Assembly: GCA_904384255.1 (NCBI GenBank)
Contig: CAJFJP010000002.1
Span: forward strand, 1 to 56,534
Direction of reading: 5' to 3'
DNA from: Candidatus Timburyella stercoris
GTDB lineage: Bacteria; Bacillota; Clostridia; Oscillospirales; Acutalibacteraceae
DNA: 56,534 nt
Positions 10,348 through 22,034 of the stretch are shown here, piece after piece. How positions within the stretch are numbered: position 1 is the stretch's first letter; every line of letters begins with the position of its first letter. The notes under the pieces are model-generated. The model searched no databases. It was given only the letters and a program-made list of their open reading frames with translations, and was not told the DNA's origin. The translations under genes and the position numbers were made by a program.

Positions 10348-11721
10348 ATGAGCAAGATACCGTACAGATTTTATCTTGATGAAAAGGATATGCCGGAGAC
10401 ATGGTATAATGTACGCGCCGATATGAAAGTAAAATGTGCTCCGCTTATAAATCCGGCGACAATGAAGCCAGTGGAGAAAAAGGATCTTACTTCTGTGTTC
10501 TGCGACGAGCTGGTAGATCAGGAGCTTGACGAGACTAACAGATATATTGAAATACCTGAGCAGGTGCGTGAGTTTTATAAAATATACCGTCCATCTCCGC
10601 TGATACGCGCATATAATCTTGAAAGGGCTTTGGGCACGCCGGCAAAAATATATTATAAATTTGAGGGAAACAACACCTCTGGCAGCCATAAGCTCAATTC
10701 TGCTGCAGCGCAGGCTTATTATGCCAAAAAAGAGGGAATGACGTCCCTTACGACAGAGACGGGAGCCGGACAGTGGGGCACGGCCTTAGCAATGGCCTGC
10801 GCATATTTTGGAATAGACCTCACAGTGTATATGGTTAAATCCAGCTTTGAGCAAAAGCCGTACCGCAAGGCGGTAATGAACACGTTCGGCGCGGATATTA
10901 TACCAAGTCCGAGCGATACCACTGAGGTTGGACGCGCTATACTGAAAAATCATCCCGGCACCTCTGGCAGCCTTGGTTGCGCCATATCGGAGGCGGTAGA
11001 AAAGGCAGTATCCACTAAAAATTGCCGTTATGTATTAGGCTCGGTGCTAAATCAGGTGCTGCTGCATCAATCGGTAATAGGACTTGAGTCCAAGATGGCA
11101 ATGGAAAAGCTTGACGAGTATCCGGACATAGTAATAGGCTGTGCTGGAGGCGGATCAAATTTGGGTGGACTTATGTCGGCCTTCATGCAGGACAGGCTGC
11201 TTGGAAAGACGCATCCGTATTTTATTGCTGTTGAGCCAGCGTCCTGCCCGTCTCTTACCCGCGGCAAATTCGCATATGATTTCTGTGATACAGGGCACAT
11301 TACTCCGCTTGCTAAAATGTACACCTTAGGCAGCGATTTTATACCGTCGCCAAATCATGCCGGCGGGCTGCGCTACCATGGGATGTCTCCGGTGCTTTCA
11401 CAGCTGTATCACGACGGATATATAGACAAGGCTGTTGCTGTAAAGCAGACGGATGTGTTTAAGGCGGCGACCTTCTTTGCAAAATATGAGACTATACTTC
11501 CAGCGCCGGAATCGTCGCATGCGATATATGCCGCAATAGAGGAGGCAAAGAAATGTAAAGAGTCTGGCGAGGCAAAAACGATACTTTTCGGCCTTACCGG
11601 GACAGGGTACTTTGACATGGCGGCATATATATCATATCAAGAAGGCACAATGAATGATTATATTCCGACAGACGAGGATTTACAAAGAAGCTTTGATATG
11701 CTACCAAAGGTAGACGCTTAA
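10348..11721 (+). CDS. trpB2: Stand-alone TrpB2-type tryptophan synthase beta-like protein
   Basis: PLP lysine context GNNTSGSHKLNSA; ETGAGQWGTALA; GCAGGGSNLGG; long N-terminal extension typical of TrpB2. Confidence 0.9.
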   Translation: MSKIPYRFYLDEKDMPETWYNVRADMKVKCAPLINPATMKPVEKKDLTSVFCDELVDQELDETNRYIEIPEQVREFYKIYRPSPLIRAYNLERALGTPAKIYYKFEGNNTSGSHKLNSAAAQAYYAKKEGMTSLTTETGAGQWGTALAMACAYFGIDLTVYMVKSSFEQKPYRKAVMNTFGADIIPSPSDTTEVGRAILKNHPGTSGSLGCAISEAVEKAVSTKNCRYVLGSVLNQVLLHQSVIGLESKMAMEKLDEYPDIVIGCAGGGSNLGGLMSAFMQDRLLGKTHPYFIAVEPASCPSLTRGKFAYDFCDTGHITPLAKMYTLGSDFIPSPNHAGGLRYHGMSPVLSQLYHDGYIDKAVAVKQTDVFKAATFFAKYETILPAPESSHAIYAAIEEAKKCKESGEAKTILFGLTGTGYFDMAAYISYQEGTMNDYIPTDEDLQRSFDMLPKVDA

Positions 11722-11739
11722 ATTTTTATGAAAAATTTA

Positions 11740-11767
11740 AAAGGCACAGCTGCAGCTGTGCCTTTTT
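11740..11767 (+). terminator. Rho-independent terminator after trpB2
   Basis: aaaggcacagctgcagctgtgccttttt. Confidence 0.85.
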
Positions 11768-12197
11768 ATTGTATAAAAGAAAAGTGTATGCTAATTGCGC
11801 GGCTTTCAAAAAATGCTTATAATAATGGTAGTGAAAAAATATCTTTTTCTATAAAATATATTTGTGGGCTGACATCTCAAAAGACAGCAAAAAAGTATAT
11901 TCAAATAAACGTTGTAAAAAAGGAGAATAACTGACATGTGGAGCTTATAAAGGATTAATTTACAAGCAGCAGACAACAATTCTTTTGCAGATGTTATATC
12001 ATACTGATGTAATACGCATTGATGGTAGTAATATAAGGTCATTGCTTGTTTTGAAATTCCGCGACTCTGCATAGAAAGCTTTATTATGCTCTGCTTTTAA
12101 AACAAATTCTCGTTAAACCATATCAATAGAAAAAGCTTTAACAATATATTTTTGAAAGGCCGGCTATAAAAAGTCGAGAGGGAAAGCAAAGAAAAGG

Positions 12198-12620
12198 TTA
12201 AAAAGAGAGTGTGCAGAGATAGCGAACAACACCGGGATATTTTTCGCCTAAGGATTCAATAGCAAATCCATATTTGCGGTAGAAGCCTACTGACTCATCA
12301 TCTGTTTCAGCTTTTATTATGGTACAGTCAAGTATGTTTGCTGCAAAATGTATTAACTTAGATGCAATTCCTTGATATCTATGACACGGATCAGTAGCAA
12401 TGTTCATAATTTCAAAAACTTTGTGGCCGATCCGCTTAAGAATAATCACGCCATAAATATAGCCGTTGTCATTCCAGGCAAAAGAAAAAGCATCACCGTC
12501 TACCTTATATTTTTCGGCAAGATTATGTAAATCCTTTTCAGTTGGCATGTACTCGCTATGAGCAATTAAAGCTAAAACGCGCGGATCGTGCAGGTCGTTT
12601 TTAATGTCAATGATGTTCAT
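12198..12620 (-). CDS. GNAT family N-acetyltransferase
   Basis: IATDPCHRYQGIASKLIHFA (acetyl-CoA binding motif), VGFYRKYGF. Confidence 0.85.
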   Translation of the reverse strand: MNIIDIKNDLHDPRVLALIAHSEYMPTEKDLHNLAEKYKVDGDAFSFAWNDNGYIYGVIILKRIGHKVFEIMNIATDPCHRYQGIASKLIHFAANILDCTIIKAETDDESVGFYRKYGFAIESLGEKYPGVVRYLCTLSF

Positions 12621-13294
12621 GTATTGCCTCCTTTTGCCTTTCTAAGCTGCTTTATTTAATAACTCTGAAGTAAAGATTATGGTGCATAGCTTTCTGAGAG
12701 CTGTCAGACGCATTCACAGCTTACCGCAAGGCAAAGGCGCTGCTCTTTCTTATGAGGATACACCATAAGGCATGTATGTATAAGCATCCCATCTCTGCCG
12801 CGTCCATTATACCGTATATGTTACAGAATAACAAGATTTTCTACGGGATTTGCAAAAACACCTCAAATCTTATTATATGAGAAGTATATATCAAGCATAA
12901 AGAATATCTGCTGACGGCATGATGCTATTTGCCTGTTTACATTCGTTCAATTATGTATTACTATAAAATCGGCGATACTTAAGTGATGGAAAACGGTATA
13001 AACATGTAAAGCTGCTGAGCAGGACAATAGTTTGCCGGCAGTTAATTTTATTAAAAAAATAAAGTCGGATAACTGTATTTAAGCACAAAATTCATTGTGT
13101 AAAAAAATCTTTAAAAGTAAATAATATAAGTGCCAGAAAATAGGCAATTAGTCAAATATAAGTGCATTACAGGTAAAATATTGACAAATATTATATCTAA
13201 TTAAATATTAGTTAACAAATAAAATACATTTGCATATTAAAATAAAAATAAAGAAATTTAATATGGATTATTAGATATTTAATTATATTTTTTA

Positions 13295-14014
13295 ATGATG
13301 GGAGGGAATTGTATGAGCTTTATAAAGTTTGACCAAGTAACGAAGGATTATCATAGCGGAGAAGTGACAATACGCGCGCTTAGTAATGCAAGTTTCGAGG
13401 TTGAAAAGGGAGAGATATGCATAATAGTCGGAGAATCCGGCGCTGGCAAGACGACGTTGCTTAACATTTTAGGCGGTATGGACTCTCTTACCTCAGGCGA
13501 TGTAATTGTAGATGGAGTAAATATATCAAAATTTAATAAACGGCAGCTGACAGACTATCGGCGCTATGATATAGGCTTTGTATTTCAGTTTTATAATCTT
13601 ATACCTAATCTTACAGCTATAGAAAATGTCGAAATAGCGGCTCAGCTCAGTAAAGATTCCCTTGATGCTGCGGCGGTGCTCGAGCAAGTAGGACTTAAAG
13701 ATAGAACGGGAAATTTTCCAGCGCAGCTTTCTGGCGGCGAGCAGCAGCGTGTAGCCATTGCAAGGGCACTTGCTAAGCGTCCTAAGCTGCTTCTCTGTGA
13801 TGAGCCTACCGGCGCGCTCGACTATAAGACCGGCAAATCTATTTTAAAGCTTTTACAGGACACAAGCAGAGCCAATAATATGACGGTAATTATAATAACC
13901 CACAATCATGCTCTCACCGCCATGGCGGATCGTGTTATAAGCGTAAAGAGCGGTGAAATTTCATCTGTAGAAAAAAATGATATGGCAACGCCTGTTGAAG
14001 AGATTGAGTGGTGA
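13295..14014 (+). CDS. ABC transporter ATP-binding protein (MacB/LolD-like)
   Basis: Walker [24 protein letters not shown] signature, [11 protein letters not shown] Walker B. Confidence 0.94.
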   Translation: MMGGNCMSFIKFDQVTKDYHSGEVTIRALSNASFEVEKGEICIIVGESGAGKTTLLNILGGMDSLTSGDVIVDGVNISKFNKRQLTDYRRYDIGFVFQFYNLIPNLTAIENVEIAAQLSKDSLDAAAVLEQVGLKDRTGNFPAQLSGGEQQRVAIARALAKRPKLLLCDEPTGALDYKTGKSILKLLQDTSRANNMTVIIITHNHALTAMADRVISVKSGEISSVEKNDMATPVEEIEW

Positions 14015-14021
14015 TTGCTAT

Positions 14022-16481
14022 ATGAAGAATTTTACTTTTAAAATGCTTATGCGCAGTATTCGCAGCTCGGCAGGACGATATTTGGCAATACTTGCAATAA
14101 TAGCTTTGGGAGTAGGCTTTTTCTCAGGACTAAAAAATGCGCGGCCTGCTATGGAGAAAACAGCAGAAAAATATCTTAGCGAGCATAATTTATACGACTT
14201 TGAGCTTATATCGACATTAGGCTTTACCGAGAGTGATGTTGATGCGTTTAATTCTCTTGACGGAATTTTGACAGCGGAGGGCGGATACAGTACCGATGTA
14301 TTGGCATATATAGAAAATTCAGATGAGCAGTCATATAAAGTTTACGGCTTGCCGTCAGAGATAAATACTATAGAGCTTATATCCGGGCGTCTGCCGCAGT
14401 CGGAGTCGGAGTGCGTGGTTGATGCAGACATATTTTCAGAGGAAGACATAGGAAAGACAATAACCTTTGACAAGTCAGAAAAAGAGGACGATTATAATTT
14501 AAGCCGTACGGAATTTACTATAGTAGGTTTAGTCCAATCACCGCTTTATATAAGTAATGACCGTGGAACATCTGCGCTTGGTGATGGTACGGCAAGCGGA
14601 TTTATATATATAAATCCCGATTTATTTACAACAGATGCATACACAGAGCTTTGGCTTGATGCCGATATTGAATATACTTTGCTGAGCAATGATTATACAG
14701 ACGCTATAAACGCAATGAAAGGCAGTGTAACTTCTCTGCTTGAAGAGCGGGTGCAAAACCGCTACAACAGCATGGTAGAGGAGATAGAAGCTAAGTATGG
14801 CGCGCAGGCGACGGCCATAATGTCGTCAATACCGCAGCCGGAAACCTATACTCTCACACAGGAAGAAAATGAAGGTTTAGTCTTTTACAAAAACGATACT
14901 TCCATAGTCGACAGTGTGGCAAATGTCTTTCCGGCCTTTTTCCTGCTTATTGCGGCGCTTGTTTGTATGACATCTATGACGCGAATGGTGAATGAGGACC
15001 GCACACAGATAGGCACATTGAAGGCGATGGGGTATCGCGCATCGGTAATATGCATGAAATATATATTATATTCCGGAAGTGCTGCGATAATAGGCACTCT
15101 TATAGGATTTTTCCTGGGGACATGGGGACTACCGGAAATAATATGGATGGTATATGGCATATTATATCATTTTGCGCCGCTTGAGTTTGAATTTCTTCCA
15201 GTAATGCTTATTGGCTGTTTGGCTGTATCTCTCGCCTGCACAGTAGGCGTAACTCTGTTTTCATGCATAAGAGAGCTTATGGAAAAACCTGCGCAGCTAA
15301 TACGACCTAAATCGCCGAAAAACGGCAAGCGTATATTATTGGAACGCATAAAGCCGCTTTGGAATAAATTATCTTTCTTAGTTAAGGTAATGATAAGAAA
15401 TGCGCTTAGGTATAAAAAGCGCATGTTTATGATGCTGCTTGGAATAGGCGGATGTACAGCACTGCTGCTAGCGGGATTTGGACTGCGCGATTCTATTTCG
15501 CATGTTTTAGACGATCAGTATGAAAAAATACTTCATTACGATTTGTCTGTAGCTATATCGGACAGTACAGATGATGCAAAGCAGAGGCTTGAGGACACAT
15601 GGAGAGATTATACAGATGCCTCCTGCTTTTTATATCAAACCACCGCTGATGTTTCTAAGGCTGATGAGACAGAGAACGTAACGATAGTGTCGTCGGAAAA
15701 TGGCGCGCTGAATGGCTTTGTCACGCTGAAAAGCGGAGACGATGAAATAAACAGTCCTAAAAAGGGAGAAATTGTATTAAGCAGCAGACTTGCCGAAAAT
15801 TTGAATGCCGCAGTAGGAGATACTATTTCAGTGACAGATGCGGATAAAAATATAATAAATTTAACGCTTACAGGAATATGCGATAACTATGTAGGACATT
15901 ATGCATATATTTCAGAGGACTCATGGAATAGTATTCCGGAAGATAATACCGCTTATCTTATATTAAACGATTCTGCAAATGAGGAGGATTTATCAGTAAA
16001 GCTGCGGCAGGATGAAGCTGTCACCAGCGTAACAAGCAGCGCATCACAGCGCGATAAGGTTCAGTCGTCTATGTCTAGTATGAATTACATTGTACTGGTT
16101 ATTATAATTTGTGCCGGCGCACTGGCGTTTATAGTGCTGTTTAATCTTACAAATATAAACCTGATAGAGCGCACGCGTGAGGTGGCGACGGTAAAGGTGC
16201 TTGGCTTCCATAAGAAGGAGGAAGCAGCCTATATTCTGAGGGAAAATATATTCCTTTCTGGAATAGGCGGTGCAATAGGCTTGGTCTTTGGAAAGCTGCT
16301 GCACTGGTATGTTATGGCGCAGATACATGTTGATATTGTGTCTTTCGATATAAAAATATCAGTTTTAAGCTATATATTTGCTTTTGCGCTTACAATGCTG
16401 TTTGCTTTTATAGTCAACTTCTTTATGCGATTCAAGCTTGATCGAATAGATATGGCGGAATCTCTTAAGTCAGTTGAATAG
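14022..16481 (+). CDS. ABC transporter permease with FtsX-type domains
   Basis: Membrane protein with extracytoplasmic domains, MTRMVNEDRTQIGTLKAMGY and LIERTREVATVKVLGF motifs; overlaps gene order of the ATPase. Confidence 0.9.
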   Translation: MKNFTFKMLMRSIRSSAGRYLAILAIIALGVGFFSGLKNARPAMEKTAEKYLSEHNLYDFELISTLGFTESDVDAFNSLDGILTAEGGYSTDVLAYIENSDEQSYKVYGLPSEINTIELISGRLPQSESECVVDADIFSEEDIGKTITFDKSEKEDDYNLSRTEFTIVGLVQSPLYISNDRGTSALGDGTASGFIYINPDLFTTDAYTELWLDADIEYTLLSNDYTDAINAMKGSVTSLLEERVQNRYNSMVEEIEAKYGAQATAIMSSIPQPETYTLTQEENEGLVFYKNDTSIVDSVANVFPAFFLLIAALVCMTSMTRMVNEDRTQIGTLKAMGYRASVICMKYILYSGSAAIIGTLIGFFLGTWGLPEIIWMVYGILYHFAPLEFEFLPVMLIGCLAVSLACTVGVTLFSCIRELMEKPAQLIRPKSPKNGKRILLERIKPLWNKLSFLVKVMIRNALRYKKRMFMMLLGIGGCTALLLAGFGLRDSISHVLDDQYEKILHYDLSVAISDSTDDAKQRLEDTWRDYTDASCFLYQTTADVSKADETENVTIVSSENGALNGFVTLKSGDDEINSPKKGEIVLSSRLAENLNAAVGDTISVTDADKNIINLTLTGICDNYVGHYAYISEDSWNSIPEDNTAYLILNDSANEEDLSVKLRQDEAVTSVTSSASQRDKVQSSMSSMNYIVLVIIICAGALAFIVLFNLTNINLIERTREVATVKVLGFHKKEEAAYILRENIFLSGIGGAIGLVFGKLLHWYVMAQIHVDIVSFDIKISVLSYIFAFALTMLFAFIVNFFMRFKLDRIDMAESLKSVE

Positions 16482-16721
16482 CAGTTTGAAGTATTATTAT
16501 CAATTATGATGTTAAAATAATTCTGATAATCAAAGATAGCTTTAAGCTATTTGTCAGTTATAAAACAGTTATACACTGCTTATTGATTTAAAAATAAATC
16601 CCATTAAACAAAGCCAAAAACATTATGATGTGGTCATCATATATGCAGCACAGAGAATATATTATTGCTACATCTTAAATAGAAGATTAATACTTGAATA
16701 TCTTATTATAAACGCATCAGC

Positions 16722-16755
16722 AAAAAATCCGTATGATTTTTCATGCGGATTTTTC
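16722..16755 (+). terminator. Rho-independent-like hairpin upstream of spoVAC
   Basis: aaaaaatccgtatga-ttttt-catgcggatttttc. Confidence 0.65.
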
Positions 16756-16838
16756 TTTTGCAGGCTTTGTCTATCAGCGAATATTATATTTTACTTTGCA
16801 GATAATAATAAGGAAATTATATCGGAGGAAAGTAAAAA

Positions 16839-17282
16839 ATGCAAATAACAAAGCAAGAATACAGCAAGCTTGTGGACAAAAAATCCCCGCCGACTAAAAA
16901 AATAAAAAACTGCATATTTGCCTTTCTGTTTGGAGGTGCGATATGCACTTTAGGCCAACTGCTTATGATGCTTTATACAATGGCAGGACTAAACGAGACG
17001 CAGGTAAAAATGGCAGTGCCGGTAACGCTTATATTTTTGGCATGCGTGGCCACTGGCTTTAAGGTATTTGATTCAGTGGCGGCTATAGCGGGCGCCGGAA
17101 CACTGGTTCCGATAACAGGGTTTGCCAATGCAGTTTTGTCTCCGGCTATAGAATTTAAGGCGGAAGGCCATGTAATGGGCATAGGCGCAAAAATGTTCAG
17201 CATTGCTGGGCCTGTAATAGTATTTGGACTTACTGCAGGGGTCGTATATGGACTTGTGTTAAGCGTATTCAGGCTGTTTTAA
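16839..17282 (+). CDS. spoVAC: Stage V sporulation protein AC
   Basis: KNCIFAFLFGGAICTLGQL, VPITGFANAVLSPAIEFKAEGHVMGIGAKMFSIAGPVI. Confidence 0.93.
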   Translation: MQITKQEYSKLVDKKSPPTKKIKNCIFAFLFGGAICTLGQLLMMLYTMAGLNETQVKMAVPVTLIFLACVATGFKVFDSVAAIAGAGTLVPITGFANAVLSPAIEFKAEGHVMGIGAKMFSIAGPVIVFGLTAGVVYGLVLSVFRLF

Positions 17283-17446
17283 AATTATTGATGCAATTAT
17301 GGCAAAAGCAAAATTTTATAAACAACATTGCTCAGACTGCCACAAACGTTAAATAGTATATGCCGAGTGAAAACGATTCATCGCGTTCAAAGTAAAACTT
17401 AGGCGCAGCAGCGCCTCGTTAAAAATAACAGAAAAGGATGATTTAA

Positions 17447-18451
17447 ATGCCGCAAAGAGCAGGACGCACATTAATATTGCCGTCGAAGCCGTCGGTTACT
17501 GGTTACGCGGCGGTTGTTGGGAAAAAAGAGGGTGAAGGCCCTTTGGCACAGTGGTTTGATAAAATAAATGAAGATACAACATTAGGCGAAGCATCATGGG
17601 AAAAAGCGGAAAGCGCACTTGTAAAGGACGCTCTCAGCTTTGCATTGGATAAATCGAATAATCCGCCGTCAAATATAGATTATTTGTTTGCAGGAGATCT
17701 TTTAAATCAATGTACAGGCACAACGTTCGGGCTAAGGGACTATAACATACCATATATAGGAATATATGGAGCATGCTCGACAATGGCTCTTACACTGGCA
17801 CAGGCGGCAATATATGTTGACGGCGGCGCCGCGCAGAAATGCGCTGCTGCGACATCATCTCATTTTTGTTCAGCCGAAAGACAGTTTCGCCAACCGCTGG
17901 AATATGGCGGCCAGCGCCCGCCAACATCGCAGTGGACGGTGACAGGCGCCGGAGCCGCTATAGTTGAAAATACCGGACCGGGTCCCTTTATATCATCCGT
18001 TACAATTGGCAAAATGGTAGATTACGGAATAAAGGATGCAAATAATATGGGTGCTGCAATGGCTCCTGCGGCGGCGGACACAATAAAAGCTTATTTTAAA
18101 GACACAAATACTACTCCGGAAAACTATGATTTAATTTTAACTGGAGATTTGGCAAGAATAGGTACAGACCTGCTTTATGAGCTGCTGGAGCGAGAAAATA
18201 TTAATATTAGAGAGAAGCACAACGACTGCGGACTTATGATATTTGACCGAAAAAAGCAGAAAGTGAATGCTGGGGCATCGGGTTGCGGATGTGCCGCAGC
18301 GGTGCTCTGCTCTTACATCTTTGAACAAATGCGGCAGAGAAATCTTAAAAATATATTGTTTTGCGCAACTGGTGCGCTTATGTCGACTACTACAAGCCAG
18401 CAAGGAGAATCTATACCATCTGTGGCGCACCTTTTAAATATAACAATATAG
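17447..18451 (+). CDS. spoVAD: Stage V sporulation protein AD (thiolase-like)
   Basis: GDLLNQCTGTTFGLRDYNIPYIGIYGACSTMA, SSHFCSAERQFRQPLEYGGQRPPTSQWTVTGAGA. Confidence 0.95.
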   Translation: MPQRAGRTLILPSKPSVTGYAAVVGKKEGEGPLAQWFDKINEDTTLGEASWEKAESALVKDALSFALDKSNNPPSNIDYLFAGDLLNQCTGTTFGLRDYNIPYIGIYGACSTMALTLAQAAIYVDGGAAQKCAAATSSHFCSAERQFRQPLEYGGQRPPTSQWTVTGAGAAIVENTGPGPFISSVTIGKMVDYGIKDANNMGAAMAPAAADTIKAYFKDTNTTPENYDLILTGDLARIGTDLLYELLERENINIREKHNDCGLMIFDRKKQKVNAGASGCGCAAAVLCSYIFEQMRQRNLKNILFCATGALMSTTTSQQGESIPSVAHLLNITI

Positions 18452-18526
18452 GAAATTAGTGATACAAAATAAAATACCAGACCAATGCCACTCACAAAAA
18501 AATATTTAATAAAAATTAAACTCTAT

Positions 18527-18568
18527 TATAAGAAAGCGTTTTGCCACACAACATGACGCTTTCTTATA
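18527..18568. repeat. Perfect 13-bp inverted repeat downstream of spoVAD (terminator-like)
   Basis: tataagaaagcgt ... acgctttcttata with 16-nt loop; weak T-tract. Confidence 0.6.
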
Positions 18569-19215
18569 GTTGCTTTAGCACATAGATTTTTCGTTCTACA
18601 GGGGCGGGCAAAAGTAATTGATTAAATATTTTGGAACATTGCTAACATAATAAAAAATAGCGCTGTTTTTCCAAAGCATATTTAGAAAAATTTTAATTAA
18701 TTGCTGCCAACAAAGCTTTAACAAAAGATGTTTTAGATAGTGCAATAGATGCTTTTCAGCCCTTTTCCTCCACATGTCAGCAAATACTGGAACTTGCAAT
18801 CTGTACAAAGCACTGGATTATTTGGCTTAAATAAGATGCTAAATATACGAAATAGCCTTTAAATATTTATATATTTGCGCATGTATAAGTTGACATAAAA
18901 TTTTAATTTATTAATATTAAACGGGATGCCGAAAAGGATAAATTATATGTATGTGATGTTTTAAAACACCTCTGCTTCACTTGTTTAGAATAAAATTATT
19001 ATATCTTGAAAAAATACGAAGATTAAATATGCATATTAAGCATAGATACATAAAAAAAGAATAAACTGTAACTTAAAGCAAAAATAAAATTTTGTGCCGA
19101 AATTATACCAAATATGTAACAGGGATTTCATGTTGCTTTATTGACTTGAGATTTTTATTTTGGTCTGATAATGTATATATATAAAATATTAGCATAATAT
19201 AGGGGACTGGGTAGC

Positions 19216-20718
19216 ATGATTTCTCTGAAAAGCGGCACAGATATAAGAGGAATTGCATCAGAGGGAGTAGATGGAGAGCATATAAATCTGACCGATGATG
19301 TAATAAAGAAAATAACAGCAGCATTTGTAAAATGGCTGTCGAATTACACGTCCAAGCCGGAAAGCTCGCTGGTTATTTCTATAGGTCACGATTCGCGTAT
19401 ATCTGCTGAACGTATAAAGTCGGCAGCAATATCGGCAATGGGCGGAATAGGCAAAATATATGATACTGGGCTTGCATCGACACCGGCAATGTTTATGTCT
19501 GTTATAGACCTTGACTGTGACGGAGCTGTACAGATTACGGCGAGTCATCATCCTTTTAATAGGAACGGGCTGAAATTTTTCACTAAAAACGGCGGCCTGA
19601 ATGAAAATGATATTGAAGATATACTGCATTTAGCCGAAAAAATTGAAGGGATATCCGACAAATGCGGTAATATAGAAAAGATTGACTATATGTCAAAATA
19701 TGCGACGCGCCTTAGGAAGCTGATATGTGATGGACTTGGCAAAAGCGAGGCGGATAAGCCGCTGAGCGGGGTTAAAATTGCGGTGGACGCCTCTAACGGC
19801 GCCGGCGGATTTTTTGCTGAAAAGGTGCTCCGTGAATTGGGCGCAGATATAAGCGGAAGCAGATATCTTGAGCCGGACGGGATGTTTCCCAATCACGTGC
19901 CAAATCCTGAAGACGCAGCGGCGATGGAGTCGATTTCAGAAGCAGTGCTTTAAAGCGGTTCGGACTTCGGCGTGATTTTTGATACTGATGTTGACCGCGC
20001 GGCCTGTGTTGACAATAAGGGCATGCCGATAAACCGCAATCGCCTTGTAGCGCTTGCAGCAGCTATAGCCTTAGAGCAGTGTCCCGGCGGTACAATAGTG
20101 ACGGACAGCACCACCTCTGCGGGGCTGAAATTATTTATAGAGGATACTCTTAAGGGAAAGCATCACAGATATCGCCGTGGATACCGCAACGTAATAAACG
20201 AAGGTATAAAGCTGAACGAAAGCGGTGAAAATTGCCCGCTGGCTATTGAAACATCTGGACACGCTGCCTTTAAAAACAATTATTTTTTAGACGACGGTGC
20301 ATATCTTATAACGCTGATAATAGTAAAAATGATGCAGCTGCGCAGTGAGGGGAGAAGTCTTGACGACCTTATAGAAGCGCTGGAGGAACCGGCTGAAGAG
20401 GCGGTATACAGGTTTGATATAATTTACAGCGATTTTAGAAGCTATGGTCAAAAGGTAATATCGCTGCTTATGGACTTTGCGGATAAAAATCCGAAATGCA
20501 GAATGGCGCCTGATAATTACGAAGGTGTGAGAATATATTGTTCAGCTGATGAAAAAGATTGGTTTTTATTAAGGCTAAGCGTGCATGATCCTGTATTGTC
20601 ACTCAATATTGAAAGTGCACACAAGGGCGGCGTTGCAAAAATAAAGAAGCTGTTAAAGCCGTTTTTCCTTAGCTTCAGCGGACTAAATATATCTTCACTG
20701 TGCTGTGAAGCAGAATAG
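19216..20718 (+). pseudogene. Phosphomannomutase/phosphoglucomutase family protein interrupted by one in-frame TAA (19951-19953)
   Basis: 19216..19953 and 19972..20718 are in the same frame; reading through gives SEAVL*SGSDFGVIFDTDVDRAACVD with both halves family-like (TASHHPFNRNGLKFF; GENCPLAIETSGHAAFKNNYFLDDGAYL). Confidence 0.8.
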
Positions 20719-20953
20719 TGCGGCGGATAATATAAAATGCTTACAGGTGAGAAGTAAAATTATTTGTGACTTATATTGCATTATTAAAAGTGTTGAATTT
20801 TTACCAGATCTGTGCCTACGAATTTAAATCTGGTTCACAAATCTGATTAAAAATTAATTATTACTGCTTGAAAAAGATTTATCTGTTCTGTTTTACGGTC
20901 GCAGAAACGTATTATAGTATATAATGATTTTTTATAAAAAGTGTTAAAAAGTG

Positions 20954-20980
20954 AAAGCCGCAGGATATTCCTGCGGCTTT
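20954..20980. terminator. Hairpin between phosphohexomutase and phage-like cluster, likely bidirectional
   Basis: aaagccgcagg-atatt-cctgcggcttt. Confidence 0.8.
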
Positions 20981-21068
20981 AAATATTTAAGCACAATTTT
21001 GCTTAACTTAAGCGTCACTAACATAGGATTTTTTAATTTTAAGCCGAAGCGTACAATAGGAAAATATA

Positions 21069-22034
21069 CTACATAGATGAGTATTTACTTGATGTCGGCC
21101 GTAGCTCTACTTCTGTATATTCACCGTTCATATCCATAACATACTTTACGCTTGTAAGAAATAAATTAGAGTTATTTCCAAACATAGTATCGTTAATGGC
21201 AGCTTTTTCCCAAGTAAGAAAATTTTTATAGCCTGGTACGCGTATAGTATAAAAGCGAGTATCGGCATTATTTTGCTTTAACTCATAATCGCAAAGCTGC
21301 ATGTTTGCAACTTCTTTGGTATCAGGGAAATTTATAAGTTTTCTGCGGTTTATCATTTGGGCAGTCTCTGTCTGATCAGATGCCATTAACATATATTGTC
21401 CGCTTACCTCGCTTATACCCCACATTTGGCTGTATCTTTTATAGCGATCATCGTTGTATGACAAATATGAAAATTTAATTCCGCCCTCGGCGGAGTTTGA
21501 AAAGGTATGGGTAGTATTTATAAAGTTTGGATTAAATACTACTAATCCATCCTCATTGACGTCCGGAGCACAGCCGTATGCAAACCAGACTATAGTGCCT
21601 AATGCATCCCATTCAGAGTCGCCTTTATAAATTTCTGTTTTAAGCACTGTAGAGGCATTTAGAGCTTCTTTATAATTTATACCATATTTATTTTGAATGT
21701 AAGTTTGGAAATAATCCATTATAAAGGTGTTGTACGGGAACTCCCTCGGAATGGCATCATTATCTGTGAGCAGCGCACCGCGTGAGCGAGCAGTAACTTC
21801 CATATATTTGCCGTCGTCATCCATATAGGTATATACTTTATCTGTATATCCGGTAAAAAGCTGGTTATTGTTATCGTCATATAAATTTAAGATAAGCGCG
21901 TCTATCCTCTGAGTTGTTGGAAATACAACGCCAGCAGATGTATATGGCTCATATATTTTCTTTTGCATTACCAGTTTAATAGGATTTGCTATATCAATGT
22001 TTGAATAGTTAAGATCAGTTATAGAAACCTTCAT
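21069..22034 (-). CDS. Phage tail hub/baseplate-like protein (XkdQ/gpD-like)
   Basis: Position after LysM tail protein; IDALILNLYDDNNNQLFTGYTDKVYTYMDDDGKYMEVTARSRGALLTDNDA pattern; 4-bp overlap with upstream gene. Confidence 0.6.
   Translation of the reverse strand: MKVSITDLNYSNIDIANPIKLVMQKKIYEPYTSAGVVFPTTQRIDALILNLYDDNNNQLFTGYTDKVYTYMDDDGKYMEVTARSRGALLTDNDAIPREFPYNTFIMDYFQTYIQNKYGINYKEALNASTVLKTEIYKGDSEWDALGTIVWFAYGCAPDVNEDGLVVFNPNFINTTHTFSNSAEGGIKFSYLSYNDDRYKRYSQMWGISEVSGQYMLMASDQTETAQMINRRKLINFPDTKEVANMQLCDYELKQNNADTRFYTIRVPGYKNFLTWEKAAINDTMFGNNSNLFLTSVKYVMDMNGEYTEVELRPTSSKYSSM

Noticed and set aside
18596-18808. 70-aa minus-strand ORF between spoVAD and the phosphohexomutase
   Set aside because: Lys/Leu-rich AT-driven ORF with no RBS or recognisable family.
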